From: Ligula intestinalis
Taxonomy: Eukaryota; Platyhelminthes; Cestoda; Diphyllobothriidea; Diphyllobothriidae
Length of the DNA stretch: 64,000 nt
Direction: 5' to 3'
Assembly (NCBI GenBank): GCA_036362985.1
Contig: JAYGXS010000003.1
Coordinates: 48,441,372-48,505,371 of the forward strand
Shown here one piece after another: positions 13,301-23,137 of this stretch. The translations under genes and the position numbers were made by a program. Numbering within the stretch: the stretch's first letter is position 1; each line of letters starts with the position of its first letter. The notes below the pieces were generated by a model that worked only from the letters and a program-made list of their open reading frames with translations, was not told the origin of the DNA and ran no database searches.

Positions 13301-16300
13301 GCCTCCCTTAATCATATGTCCTCCTTCCTCTCTTTTTTCCATCCAGATTTGTGTTCGAGGACCAAGCTGCACCCCCGGGTACTACAAAGATCCCGAGAAA
13401 ACAGCCGAACTTTTGGACTCTGAGGGTTGGATGCACACCGGCGATGTAGCCGTTTGGACTGAGGTGTGTCATGTACCCCGGTTTTAAAATCACCCTTACC
13501 TTCTTAATCCCCCACGGTAACCATATAAACTCCCAAGCCGGTGTTTTTTGTCCCCCCTGCAGAAGAACAGTCTGCGCATTGTGGATCGCTGTAAACACAT
13601 CTTCAAGCTCTCTCAGGGTGAGTACATTGCTCCCGAGAAAGTGGAGACCGTCTATCAGAGCAGTGCTCTAATCAGCCAGGTCTTTGTCGACGGTGACGCC
13701 CAGCAAGCCTTCCCAGTGGCCATCGTTGTGCCGGAACTGGCGAGCCTGGTGGATCGCCTTAACGGAAAATCGAAAATGGCCAATGGTCACCGACCGCAGC
13801 AGCAGGCCAACGGCACAGTCAGCGCAGCCGGTGAGCCTGAGGAGCACTTTGTCGTGATGGGCAAATCAATGACCGCGGAGCAGATCTGCAAGATGGAGGT
13901 AGCTGTAAACGCAGTGCTAGAGGACATGGCCGAACTCGGCAAAGCACGTGGGCTGAAGGGGTTTGAACAGGTATGTGCTTTTCCTGCGCACGCGTGTTTA
14001 CAGCTCCACACGTGACCTCTCTCACTTTCGGGTCACTTATACGCAGGATTTGTGGACTTTATTAGTATTTCGCGACTTCTTATTCAACTGTGTACGGCCA
14101 TTACCTATTCATAAGACCAGCTCAATGGCCCAAGTAGGTGTCACCCTGGAGGGAGAAAACATGATAGGTACCTAAAGCAGGAACTGTCGGTTTGATAGGC
14201 GAATAAGTATGGTGACGAGGGATGGGAGGTTAGTTATCTAAGCAGGCCAGTTCAGATATCAATAAAAATCTGTCAAGCGCGTTTTAAATTGCAACGCACA
14301 GGTCCTGCAGAGGTGGGGGATGAAGTAATGGGAGATAGAATTGGAGGGGTTATATCGATTATCGATCCGTACCAAAGGACTGTGAGGCTAACCACGTGAT
14401 CCAGTTCTGGTTTTCTCCGTATGGCTCCCGCGTCTAAAAAGTGCAGGAGGCACCCAGTCGTTGCCTGAATTATAGTACCTTAAATGCAGTCATCGGGTCG
14501 GCCGTGTGGCCAGTGTCCACCAGGTGTTTTGTAACTGAACTCTTGGGTACTTTATTTTCTGCCCTTAGCAGCCGCTTCGGCATATGTTCAGCTGACCAAG
14601 TATTTCATCACTTCTACCGTGTTAAAATGTATTTCGGGAAAACCGTGCTTTCAAAAGAAGTGCTATGGATCAGTGACACAAGTAGAAAATTCGCTCCACA
14701 TGCCCTTACAGCCTATGGAAGTCCCAGGCACGGTAACTGTATTTTCCGCCCTAACCAGCCATTTCGGCATTTGTTCAGCTGACCGAACTGCCAACTGCCT
14801 TTGCGTGCGCCCAATCTGTTTGTATCCACAACTGCACGTGAACTCATAAATACGGTTTGATGTGGCGTGCATGGGTAAAATGTCTGCCTGCTGTCCTTTG
14901 CGTTGCGGTTTTAATCACTCGTGGCGGGTTTTCCCTGTAATCTGAACTGGCTCTCTTAGATTACTCTTTTTCTCACCATGTGCATCCGCATATCAGACCG
15001 ACAGTTCCTGCTTTAGACGCCGTTTATGTTCTCTCCCTCTGAATCGACCTCTATTTGAACGGTTGGTCTGGTCTTATCAATGACCGTACAAAACTGAATA
15101 GGAAGTCACGAGATTCTATGACGTCCATAGCTTCTGCATATTTTGTCGCTTTTGCCTGGTTACAATTGATACCGGAAAAACAGTGCTTCGCATAGACTAG
15201 AATTAATGTTTGGGAGTGGGGCAACACAATGTCTACTAGCCGAGAACAGTCGACTATCTCTCTTGGTCCGCCCACTGTGTTCACTGCATGCATGCAGCCT
15301 CCAGCTTGTATCACACTTCCTGTCGACGATAACGTATGTATGTTTTACGTGGACTACTCCGCCCCCGCATAGCAGTGTTCATTAAGTCAAAAATGTAACA
15401 ACGGGGTGACTTTTCGCATTTATAATTTACGCTGCAGGCAAATACGCATTTTACTATTTTTTAGTGTACCTCAGGTGCGTTGTCCTCTAAAATGTTAATC
15501 TAAGTTTTAAAGTGAACTTTCTATTAGAATAGATTACTTAAGTATGGTTTGAATGCTAACTTGTGTGCAGATTAATCCTCAAAGGACCCTAGTCACGTTA
15601 TCATGTCGGCCACCTGCAAACCCAGTCTGTAAAAAATTGGTTTCTTAAGTAGTAAGAATTTTGATCACTGAGTGAAGATTTGTGTGGACTTCACGGACGA
15701 CAGCAGGCAAGCCGACATTGGAATTTCACTGCCCGTCTGTTGGCCATGCTCACTAACGCGCTCCAACGTGGAAATTTTTTTACTGGAGTCTTGCTATAAC
15801 GTATTGACTAGGAAACATTTACAACCCACACTAATATTGTCGAGGAGCAGGGTTCCAGACTGTTTCTCACATATTTATCTGCCTCCCCCCCCCAACATGC
15901 ACTCCGAATTGTGCTTAAAACCCGCGTATCGGTGGTCTTTTACCTCTTAATCCTCACCCCATGCACAACCTACTTTATTTTATCCTTCTCCATTACGCCT
16001 TATGCGATATGTCGGGTATGAGCTTTATATTACAGGGCCAGATTCGCAACTGACTGGTGCCTCGCTCCCTTCGCCACCTCGCGTGATAATCCTTTCTGGC
16101 ATACTATGCTTACGTCAGTTTGACAACAATCGGAAAAATACTGAAGTACCTCCCACCAGGTGCAATTCTTGCCTCTAACAGATTTACTTCTTCGAGTTTG
16201 GAATTACGCATACTCTCTGGGGATAAGGTACTGTTTTTTTGTTTCCTAAAAGGAGGCTAATTTCCCCGCTCCAAGTCGGACATTTCCCTTGACACTCCCC

Positions 16301-17421
16301 AAATGGGTGGGGGAAGAGCCCGCGAAATTGCTTGTCGCGCATGGCCAAATGATGTACGCAGGGCGGCGAACTATCGATCGGCCTTTCAGGCGGAAATCTC
16401 TCTCTCTCTCGTTGTCTTCCTTTTCCTTCTTGGGTAATGGGTATAAAAGCGCAGGCAACTATTCGCTGTCAAACGTAATGTGCTGTCACCCTGTTTATGT
16501 AATCGAAAAAGTTATCCGCTGCACGAGAATGGAAGGGGGGAGCAATCACAGAAGGTTTTCTGGCCGCTGCAGCCCTCCACTCCTCTCGCTGGCTATACTT
16601 CCCCCCCCCCCCCCCGGTGCGTCTCTATAGTGATTTTGCGATAGTAACGCCCGTCAAGTGGGAATTTGCTCGGCTGAGAAGTACCTCCTGTCTGGTGATA
16701 ACCGTGAGACAACGGAGATTGAAATGCTTTTAAATGTTGGCTCGCCAGGGATAGTGCATAAGGGACAGATATTTTAACGCTCTAATTCCTTGTCATGCTG
16801 TCGCCTATTATTTTCCTATCGTCCGCGTTGTATCTAAAAATGGCTTCTCCCATCGCCTTTGGTGATAATGGCCAAAGCCGACCATACCGTCGACCAACTT
16901 TGTCATCCTGCGCTATAATGTGTCTGGCACTACTTATAGTCACCCTCGCCTTCATTGCTTTTCTACAGCGTACTTCTAGTGTAAGACTATTTAGACGAAA
17001 CTAGGTCTCTAGCCTTATGTGAAAGTTGTTAACTTACATTTTCCTTTTTTTATTTCCTCTGATTGTCGCTGTTCTCCTTTAACCTATAGAATCCAAATCT
17101 GTATCATTCGAAAAATTCTTAACAGTTTGGCGAGCTTGTTTCACAAAACGTTCCATTGGGTGATACTTTTGGTCACCAACTGAGGTCGCTATTTTTCAAG
17201 ATCTCTGAATCGAATAGAATAGCTGTGCTAGTTCCACCGCTACTTCTTATGCTTGTACACTGTCTTCCCTCCCGAAGGTCCGCGCTATAATGCTCTCACC
17301 CAAAGCCTTCTCGGTGGAGAATCGGATGCTAACGCCGACAATGAAGTCCGCCCGGGCGGTTATCCGACACGAATTCGCCTCCGCTATCAAAGCCCTCTAC
17401 TCTTCTTCGAACAGCGCGTAG
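1317..17421 (+). CDS. Long-chain-fatty-acid--CoA ligase (ACSL/FACS), C-terminal half, 7 exons, 5' incomplete
   Basis: Activates long-chain fatty acids to acyl-CoA using ATP via an acyl-AMP intermediate; family members act on ER, mitochondrial outer or peroxisomal membranes. Exons: 1317-1385, 2870-3087, 4541-4691, 6115-6279, 13347-13463, 13563-13970, 17278-17421 (TAG 17419-17421), about 423 residues. All junctions are GT-AG and frame-consistent (phase 0 except phase 2 at 3087/4541). In order, the protein shows [26 protein letters not shown], the CGGAPLAP segment, the EGYGSTE adenylate motif, the FACS signature EGWMHTGD...[13 protein letters not shown] across exons 5-6, [10 protein letters not shown], and the catalytic-lysine motif LTPTMKSAR in the last exon. 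The N-terminal half with the first P-loop is outside the window. Vertebrate ACSLs are about 700 residues, so roughly 275 are missing. Exon 6 carries a low-complexity insertion (Gln/Asn/Gly rich). The family call is firm; the exact paralogue is not determined. Confidence 0.93.
1767..1888. repeat. Palindromic MITE-like element in ACSL intron
   Basis: Terminal inverted repeats CAGTCTAGTATACTTCAAAC (1767-1786) and its near-perfect complement (1867-1888, 2-base insertion) bound a 122-bp stretch with no coding content. No clear target duplication was seen and the superfamily is unknown. Confidence 0.6.
2202..2263. repeat. Small inverted repeat
   Basis: Perfect 11-bp arms CACCTATCTCA (2202-2212) and TGAGATAGGTG (2253-2263) with a 40-base loop, within an intron. 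It could be a MITE relic or chance. Confidence 0.3.
2870..3087 (+). CDS. ACSL exon 2 in window
   Basis: 218 bases. I chose the acceptor tttccag ending at 2869 rather than ttgcag ending at 2886, because only the former keeps phase 0 and supplies LLALCR, which fills the family alignment before [10 protein letters not shown]. It encodes [10 protein letters not shown] and the helix LKRWLFEKA. The donor is GTAGGC at 3088, leaving two bases of an Arg codon. Confidence 0.9.
3915..4060 (+). repeat. Repeat B copy (partial)
   Basis: Shares the string CAGTTGGCAACC-TCCAA and the AGAAGGAGC-ATTGCAGCCTGACTCTC block with copies at 8190-8432 (-), 32440-32645, 32735-32945, 36835-37095 and 58145-58290 (-). It is non-coding, of unknown class, inside an intron. 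Confidence 0.55.
4541..4691 (+). CDS. ACSL exon 3 in window
   Basis: 151 bases. It completes the split Arg codon, then encodes [20 protein letters not shown] and [20 protein letters not shown], the region between the lid and the adenylate-binding motif. Acceptor ttgcag ends at 4540; donor GTAAGT is at 4692. Confidence 0.93.
5428..5559. repeat. Long-armed hairpin element
   Basis: Forty-base arms 5428-5467 and 5520-5559, about 90% complementary, separated by a 52-base loop. The arm core is AGGAGGGTTTGGCAGRTTTG. Such a foldback suggests a MITE. It lies in the intron between the 4541 and 6115 exons. Confidence 0.65.
5700..5830 (+). mobile_element. tRNA-derived SINE, family G, copy 1
   Basis: The head resembles a tRNA: an A-box-like TAGTTCAATTGG near 5723, an anticodon-arm GGCT...AGCC, and a B-box-like GGATTCAAATCCC near 5773, followed by acceptor GAGGCC. 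The tail CAATTAGGTCAA is shared with the copy at 27660-27785, which argues for a SINE rather than a lone tRNA pseudogene. Confidence 0.6.
6115..6279 (+). CDS. ACSL exon 4 in window
   Basis: 165 bases, 55 codons. It starts [14 protein letters not shown], the family's adenylate motif, and continues [18 protein letters not shown]. It ends at KRGE before the weak donor GTTCGT at 6280. The following intron is about 7.07 kb, by far the longest here. Confidence 0.9.
6280..11197. other. Long ACSL intron, mostly anonymous AT-rich sequence
   Basis: Apart from repeat B at 8190-8432 I recognise no gene or known element. 8800-10400 is AT rich with many short open frames lacking domains. A G-rich run sits at about 8446-8464. 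Confidence 0.5.
8190..8432 (-). repeat. Repeat B copy
   Basis: The reverse complement shares GGGAGTGCCAGA-AGGTCACATTAAGAAGGAG and the terminal GGCTTTTAGCGCA with 36835-37095. One of the fuller copies. Confidence 0.6.
11198..11633 (-). mobile_element. Non-autonomous mariner/IS630-type element with transposase C-terminal remnant
   Basis: 436 bp flanked by TA on both sides (TA-CAGGG...CCCTG-TA), with inverted ends CAGGGTGTCCACGAAGTCTG and CAGGGTGTTCACAAAGTCTG. On the minus strand about 11290-11460 reads [20 protein letters not shown] and then ...[19 protein letters not shown], a layout typical of the C-terminus of mariner/IS630-superfamily transposases (helical HLRERI...RRIE.CI...G.H.E). The catalytic domain is absent, so it is an internal-deletion derivative. 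It lies in the 7-kb ACSL intron. Confidence 0.8.
11841..12198 (-). mobile_element. Solo LTR-A in ACSL intron
   Basis: Starts TCATCGCAGTGGCTTAAG and ends GGTCACTGCA, matching LTR-A end to end in minus orientation (CGATCTTCAGACCCGGTT, ATTCTGTTCAGAG, GTTGACAGTCGGACAG). No clean target duplication. Contains an 11-G run near 12088-12098. Confidence 0.75.
12199..13346. other. Remainder of the large ACSL intron
   Basis: No gene, repeat shared within the window or structured RNA recognised. Confidence 0.5.
13347..13463 (+). CDS. ACSL exon 5 in window
   Basis: 117 bases, 39 codons: [20 protein letters not shown]...[14 protein letters not shown]. The FACS signature begins here and finishes in the next exon. 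The intron that follows is only 99 bases (13464-13562). Confidence 0.94.
13563..13970 (+). CDS. ACSL exon 6 in window
   Basis: 408 bases, 136 codons, the largest exon. It begins [20 protein letters not shown] and continues to FEQ before donor GTATGT at 13971. Between LVDRLNG and [10 protein letters not shown] lies a lineage-specific low-complexity loop (about residues 64-98 of the exon) rich in Gln, Asn, Gly and Ala. Confidence 0.95.
14172..15016 (-). mobile_element. Penelope remnant bounded by ~130-bp inverted termini
   Basis: The outer 26 bases, CTAAAGCAGGAACTGTCGG + TTTGATA, recur inverted at 14991-15016 (25/26). Homology between the two ends extends inward roughly 130 bases (TCTGAACTGGC, GTGCGTTGC). 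The interior holds a GIY-YIG fragment (14455-14872, minus). A third copy of the terminal sequence is at 28849-28975. Inverted pseudo-LTRs are known for Penelope-like elements. Confidence 0.6.
14455..14872 (-). pseudogene. GIY-YIG endonuclease fragment of a Penelope-like element
   Basis: The minus strand from 14872 reads [20 protein letters not shown] then [15 protein letters not shown], the GIY-YIG core with YIG changed to QIG. A second piece from about 14600 reads [20 protein letters not shown] then KHLVDTGH, so the SAE-MPK-L-RAEN segment (14751-14787 and 14565-14600) is present twice, in two frames. It is a decayed remnant with an internal duplication, not an active gene. Confidence 0.75.
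15017..17277. other. Last ACSL intron, no further feature recognised
   Basis: Open frames at 15051-15314 (-) and 16795-17004 (+, one hydrophobic segment) have no family I recognise. A run of about 16 C lies at 16601-16616. Confidence 0.45.
17278..17421 (+). CDS. ACSL terminal exon
   Basis: 144 bases including the TAG stop. It starts [20 protein letters not shown] and continues [13 protein letters not shown] to ...SSSNSA. This matches the family's VKGI-L-P--FS--N-LLTPT-K segment with the catalytic lysine. Acceptor cccgaag ends at 17277; its tract (tcttccctcccgaag) is pyrimidine rich. No AATAAA was found within about 1 kb downstream. Confidence 0.92.
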   Translation, partial: VRAIMLSPKAFSVENRMLTPTMKSARAVIRHEFASAIKALYSSSNSA

Positions 17422-18512
17422 AACCACAAGCCCCAACATCATCATCCTCCTCATTTCACGCGCTTCATTTCATCCTTTCTCGAAGAGAATTTGTGCAGCC
17501 CACTTTTCCATCTTTTGTGTGTACAATCAGCGCGTCCGCTCCTCTCCCTCCTTCCCGTCCTTACTTGGCGTTTTATTCTGTTTGCTGGGGGCGTACCTGT
17601 AACCTCCAATTATTTGTCTCCTCTACATGTATAGGACCTGGACAATTTATATTTGCGGGTCTACGTTTGTGCTGTCGTAAGTGTATACAGATGACCTCAG
17701 GAAGCCCTCTCGCCACTCAAACTTCGGGCTCCCTCGAAATCCCCCTCTCTCTCTCTTTGTCTCCAGTGGTCGTCTTTTTTTAGCGTTTTTCGACACCTCA
17801 TGCCCTTCCTTTCCGCCCTCCAAATGTTTCGACCTACAGCCCCGTGGGGTGTCGGTTTTTACACCTCGTCACACGGCACAGACGGCCGAGATTGCTCAGT
17901 CAACTTTCCAGGGCCTCTACTGCCCTCGCAGCTCGAGATGCCTAGTCGGACGCCAATGCATTTGACCCCTGAAGACAGAGTAAAACATCCATACGAACAG
18001 ACTAGCTGTAGACTAAACTTTGTGCGTCCAATCGTCGATCATACTCTGCTTTCTTTTGTTTGTTTTTTTATTTGTGCATGGGCATCTCCTCATGTCTCCC
18101 CCGTATCTTTCGCGTTTGGCACTGTTATCTCTAATAGTATTTTGTTTCTGTGTTTGGCTCATTTTTCGAGCACCCCTCTGCAGGCGAGTTTGTTTCCCAG
18201 GGCGCACATTGTGGGTCTCTTGGAATCACAGTGAATTTGGTTTCTACGCGCCTCTCTTGACGGTCTTGAGGTGTGGAGTCCAACCGTTGACTCTGACGAG
18301 GGTCACTGTGTGCCTGACGACAAAGAAGGAGCAGGGACGATGACTTGCTTATGATTTAGTCTATAGTGACCTTTGCAGCATCAACCACACTCTCTTCCTC
18401 TCCCATCTGGACCTGTTATCACTACCAAGTCAAGAAGATCGAAGGCACAGGTTGGTAGCGTAGTAGGTACTCACCAGTACACTCTCCACCCCACTTACGG
18501 CTCTTTGTATGG
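17422..18512. other. ACSL 3' flank and presumed 3' UTR
   Basis: Pyrimidine-rich sequence after the ACSL stop. No canonical AATAAA and no protein domain was seen. Confidence 0.4.
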
Positions 18513-18617
18513 GTGCGCATCCCCAGTAAGAACTGTCGTGCCCTGATTTGTCCCCCGTGGTGGTCCAGCGCATCTATCGCGTCGCCCGTTCGGGTTGGGG
18601 AAAGCAAGTTTGGAGAT
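18513..18617 (+). repeat. Direct repeat F, copy 1
   Basis: 105 bp, about 95% identical to 20675-20779 (GTGCGCATCCC...AAGCAAGTTTGGAGAT), 2.06 kb apart. The block includes CGTGGTGGTCCAGCGCATC. Confidence 0.8.
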
Positions 18618-18928
18618 AGGATACTAGTTCACCATTGATTTCGATTATGTCCACTATATGCTCAAGAGCAGGGATGGGGACTTTAGTCAGGTGTATTGAA
18701 AGTAGACGAGCAGCCACCTACGACATTCAAATCCCTCTCTTTGCTTGAACTGGTGAGAAGGCAGAGTCGAGATGACCGAGCCGCTTTCTCCAATGCAGGC
18801 CAGAAACACCGTCTAACTTAGTCTTAAATGACAGTAGCCCTTTGCGCTGGTACTACTGCACTACTCACCCTCATGCACTTTCGGCAAGTGCCCAGAAAGA
18901 CTCAAGGAGACCGATTCTGATATTACTA

Positions 18929-19015
18929 CAGTAGTCACCGGTTATTAAGCTCACGGTTAATAGGCCCAGCCGCTTGGTCTAGGCCCGAGGTGTGCTTAAT
19001 AACCGACGACCACTG
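18929..19015. mobile_element. 87-bp pogo/Tc1-type MITE
   Basis: TA-flanked, with terminal inverted repeats CAGTAGTCACCGGTTATTAA (18929-) and CAGTGGTCGTCGGTTATTAA on the reverse strand (ending 19015). The CAGTRGTC start and TA duplication resemble pogo-like ends. Too short to code. Confidence 0.65.
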
Positions 19016-19371
19016 TACTACTATTTATACTGCTGCTCACTAGCAGTGTAGCTGAATGATAGTACGGACGATAATATTATCGACGCTTAAAATTGGTCAG
19101 AAATAACACTAATTAAAGTCAGCGCTGGCCTCGTGTTCCCTCGATCTCAACTAGGAGTTGGGATCTGGATTTGTGTTATTCCCAGTAAAGTAGATGTTTA
19201 AGGCTTGGAGCACATCAATGTTTAGCGTGATTTTTACCTCCTACCTCTATTCACCAAAACTGTGTCAGTTTTTTCCTAAAGTGTAGACTACGAGAGCTAG
19301 GCTACTGCTGCTAGAGTTAGTATGCCAATGTCAGGAGTGCTGCCTATATCTGCTACGGTTATCTGACTATA

Positions 19372-19411
19372 CCTCTGATGATGAATTCGTGCCAGACCTC
19401 GAAACGTCAGG
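19372..19411 (+). ncRNA. Hammerhead-like ribozyme motif (Penelope pLTR type)
   Basis: CCT-CTGATGA (19375-19381), a variable arm, GAAA (19401-19404), CGTC, then AGG that pairs with the leading CCT. The flank GTGTCCCAGCAATCGAG is shared with 63867ff. The layout fits the minimal type I hammerheads reported in Penelope-like elements. Cleavage activity is not shown. Confidence 0.55.
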
Positions 19412-19415
19412 CGAA

Positions 19416-20674
19416 TTAAAGTAGTGTCCCAGCAATCGAGTTGCCTTCTTCTTTGTGTTTATTATAGTAATCATACTTGCTAAGGCCAGTACTTAGTACA
19501 CTACAATGGGGCCTGTAGGTGGATGCAGGAAATTTGAACCTAGTATGCAATCGTAACCTTTATCGGGATTATAGTAAACCGAAGAGTTAAAAAACATGTA
19601 TTTAATAATAGCTGAAGATCTGCCATGCATTTAGGTAGTAAAAAAGAGGCATTTACCGTTTTTCCAGCCTATCTTTGACTGTCAACAGTACCTATATCTA
19701 GCTTAGAATTTACAGAATATCGTCTATCTGAATTGGAACACGACAAGTACGGCACTAAAGGACAACAGTATAGCAATACAGTGCAGCAGGAATGGTGCGA
19801 TATAAGTGATGATGGTGATACTAGTGATTTTAATTCATATAGTCCAGAGGGGACTGTCATCGTATTGGATATAACGAGCATTTAAATATGCACGTGAGAT
19901 GTCGCCTCTAGATAGGGATGACAGTGGAGGCGGCCTGACTAATGCCTGTCAATATCCGGCGACTAAATCTAGTGTCAAGAAAGCCCGAGTACCCGACATG
20001 GCATCTAGGGTTTCGTCTGTCCGAGCAAAAGAGAATCATCTTTTGTAGTCATTGGCTTTAGCTTTCGATGGAAAACGCACGACCCTAGGGTACCATAATT
20101 ATGCATGCTTAGCTCAACTTTTACCATGTCTTTTATCTCGCTATGTAGTGTCAGTTGCAATTTTCAGGCTAGTATAGGCTTACTACAGTATCTAGCTTCA
20201 GTTTGGAATTCACATAACGCCTCATATCCGAATAAGGGCCTAGCAGGCTCCAGAATTGGCCAAGCATGATGGCATGTTATTTCCTATACTGTATCAGTAA
20301 GACGTGCAGCTTATATTTGCATTGAGCATAAAATATGGGAATATGCACTTACAAGCTTCCTTACCCTCAACGGAGTTGATCAGGTGTACACCCGGGTTAA
20401 CTATGCAGTTTTGGCGACCGATCACTGTCTTTGTACGGATGACACAGAACAGCAGGTACAGGCAGGTACTCACGAGTGATGTAGCCGTTGCAAGTCGCTT
20501 GATACAGCTTTGGGTTGATCGAGCGCCCTGACTACCGGTTTTGCACGCGACAGTTAGACCATCAGCGTCAAGGATACCCAACATATCAGACTTTCCGCAG
20601 CATCTACTGCATTCGCTCTATTCCCTCCTCCATCTGAGTCCGGTGTCTCTCTGCTTCACCTGCATTTGTTTTGC
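19416..20674. other. Anonymous sequence between hammerhead-like motif and repeat F
   Basis: No domain or repeat shared with other parts of the window recognised. Confidence 0.4.
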
Positions 20675-20779
20675 GTGCGCATCCCTAATAAGAACTGTTG
20701 TGTCCTGATTTGTCCCCCGTGGTGGTCCAGCGCATCTATCGCGTCGCCCGTTCGGGTTGGGGAAAGCAAGTTTGGAGAT
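20675..20779 (+). repeat. Direct repeat F, copy 2
   Basis: See 18513-18617. The flanks of the two copies are unrelated. Confidence 0.8.
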
Positions 20780-21388
20780 GTAAACGCGTACTATGGGCAC
20801 CGAGACTCGTGAAACGGACTGAAGTTTGTAACTCGACTCTCGGCTGGTACAAAAGTGTAATCGGAAAGAAGCCGATGAATGAAAGAGTAACCTGTGTGAC
20901 TTTAATTAACACGTTTTACAGTAAGGGGAAGAATGCACGCATGTTTCGGCTCTCACGCACCCTGCAGGAAAGTAATCTGTCCAGTTTGCAACTGAAGGAG
21001 CGGATTTAGATAAAGGTATTCGAAGCCCTTTACATTTATAAAAATAGACCCCGAGGTACAGGAGCAAGGTAATGGCTGAGTCCCCTTCGCCATCAGAAGT
21101 TACCTCATTTTGAAGTTAGCTTCCCCTCCCAATGCAATTAGTGACTGTTTTACCTCAATGAGGCTCTTCTGTGGAAGGTTACTTCTTCCTCTCTGTCTAC
21201 GCCCCGCAATGACTAGCAGTTGTGACACCAGAGAAATCTCTTCAATCACCTCCCCACGCCTGTCTTGAATGCGGACAAGCCGGTTGTTTGGTAGTGGATT
21301 TAACACCCAAGTGGACATAAACCACACCACCGTTACAGGCGGCTTTAGTTCTTATTGGGTAGCCCACTACTGTGTGTGTTCGACCATC

Positions 21389-21398
21389 NNNNNNNNNN
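21389..21398. other. Assembly gap (10 N)
   Basis: Ten N bases. The true gap size is unknown. Sequence on both sides (20780-22438) has no recognised gene. Confidence 1.
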
Positions 21399-22438
21399 CC
21401 ACACTGTCCTTAAATGCTACTATAGTTAAAATGACACTCTACTCCTAAAGCTTTCTGGCGTGTTGAGCATTGACGGCATTTTGGAGTACATTCGAATATT
21501 ATTGGGCAGCTTTGGCGTCTAAGCGGTGTGCATGCATAGAGAAGAAGGAAGTCTATTCTACACAGAAGACTAGTGGCGGCCAGAACTCTCGATGCGCAGC
21601 TAGATCTGGACCCCCGCGCCCGTCCACCCACTAGGGTAATTTGGCCGTGAATGAATGAGCGTCATGTGTGAGAGTCGCTCAGATTCAGTCTGATTTGTTG
21701 AGCGCCTGGGACTGGCTGTCCCCGAGGCCACATGTGCGCCTATTCCGACCGCCCAGGAACTATAATTATGTGACAACTAGCGCGGCGTGGGTACCAGGCT
21801 ATGAGTAACTCGAACGATATGCGTAACAGCAGGGTTGGTTTCCGTGGTTGTAGCGCTGTGATGTATCATTGGTTGATTGGATTGCGCGTAGCGCGGTCTT
21901 CGAACACTTGCAGGTTTGTTATTATGACGTCCACCTTTGTTGTCGAATTGAAATTCCGCGAAATCCTCTATGGCCTAAATGGACCTTTGGAATCTGTGCA
22001 TGCCGAAATGTTTCAGGTCCTTGCTGCAAATATGCATGCATCATGGCTTCGACCAAAGAGTAGGATGATTTATAGGTGCTTTTGATGTCCACTGCTAGCC
22101 TTGTTGGATGTTACGCATACTTCAACGTCCTTCATAGAAGGAAGGGCGGGATCGCGGTAAAGTCCTTTAAAATGGACAACAGGCAGGATTCGGTGCCGAC
22201 AGAAAATTTTGATAGGGTGTATATTTTCAAGGAGTATGCTTTATGGGAATTTCCTACACTAAGTTCATAATCGTCAAAAAGTTATTTGGGTGCACCATGA
22301 CTATGTCCTAACACCGTAGCACACGAGCAGGCGCTAGTTCTGCGTTCACGATTTAAAAGAATGCTGCAGAACGTTATTTTTGCCAGTTATGCAGAACTCG
22401 TGTTAAGAAATAAGAGATTTTGATAAGGCAAGTTAAAA

Positions 22439-22811
22439 TATCGCAGGGGTTATGTAAGTAAAACCCTAGCAACTGCGATCTTCAGGCCATGGTACATTAG
22501 TAGAGGAGAAGTCTTGGGAAGGCCAGAGTGTTAGGACTAGTTTATTGTGTACACAGAGGAATGGAGAATAGGTGGAAGAAATCTGACTTGGGAGCATATG
22601 ACCATCCAGGAGGTCGGGTGGGTTCCAAGTGCCAGGTTGACAGAATTCAGGCCAGTGGACAGAGAGGGAGCAATTCACGCGTGCAGGCTTGCTATTCGTC
22701 GCCGGGCCGGAAAGCATCTTTGCAGCAACTGTGATTGGCTGTTCCCAGACATCGAGATCAACGGCTGCGGGACTTCAGGAAAGTTCAATTCGGCACAAGC
22801 AAGTCACAACA
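22439..22811 (-). mobile_element. Solo LTR-A, TSD AAAA
   Basis: 373 bp from TATCGCAGGGG to GTCACAACA, flanked by AAAA on both sides. It has the ATTGTGTACACAG variant of the polyadenylation region. Confidence 0.85.
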
Positions 22812-23137
22812 AAAATACGGTTACCTTTTTTGGGACTTTCAGGCAGTAAACTCCAACTTCAGAATTGTTCACAGCCTCAAGCTGCCGGGAAATCGCCCGG
22901 TCTATAGCAGGACCAAGTATTGGCATATCTTTTTTGTCTGTGTCAATATCGAGAAATAAAAGGGTCGAAAATTAAAACAGGCGGACGTAGTACTTGTTTT
23001 TAACTGAAATGGTAACGTGTCAGATCAAGGAAATTTGACTGCAGGATAACTGCTGCGCATTTGTCCAAGCGACTCTTCCCCGGGGCGTCGAGGCTGGTGT
23101 TGGTGTTCAAAAAGAATAAAAAAGACTTCACTGACCC

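Noticed and set aside
15051..15314. Minus-strand frame with [18 protein letters not shown]
   Set aside because: Looks protein-like, but I could not tie it to a family, and it ends without supporting context.
16795..17004. Hydrophobic small ORF in the last ACSL intron
   Set aside because: A single chance hydrophobic segment with no family resemblance; inside an intron on the same strand.
17253..17783. 176-codon open frame over the last ACSL exon
   Set aside because: It is out of frame with the conserved ACSL C-terminus, whose real frame ends at 17421.
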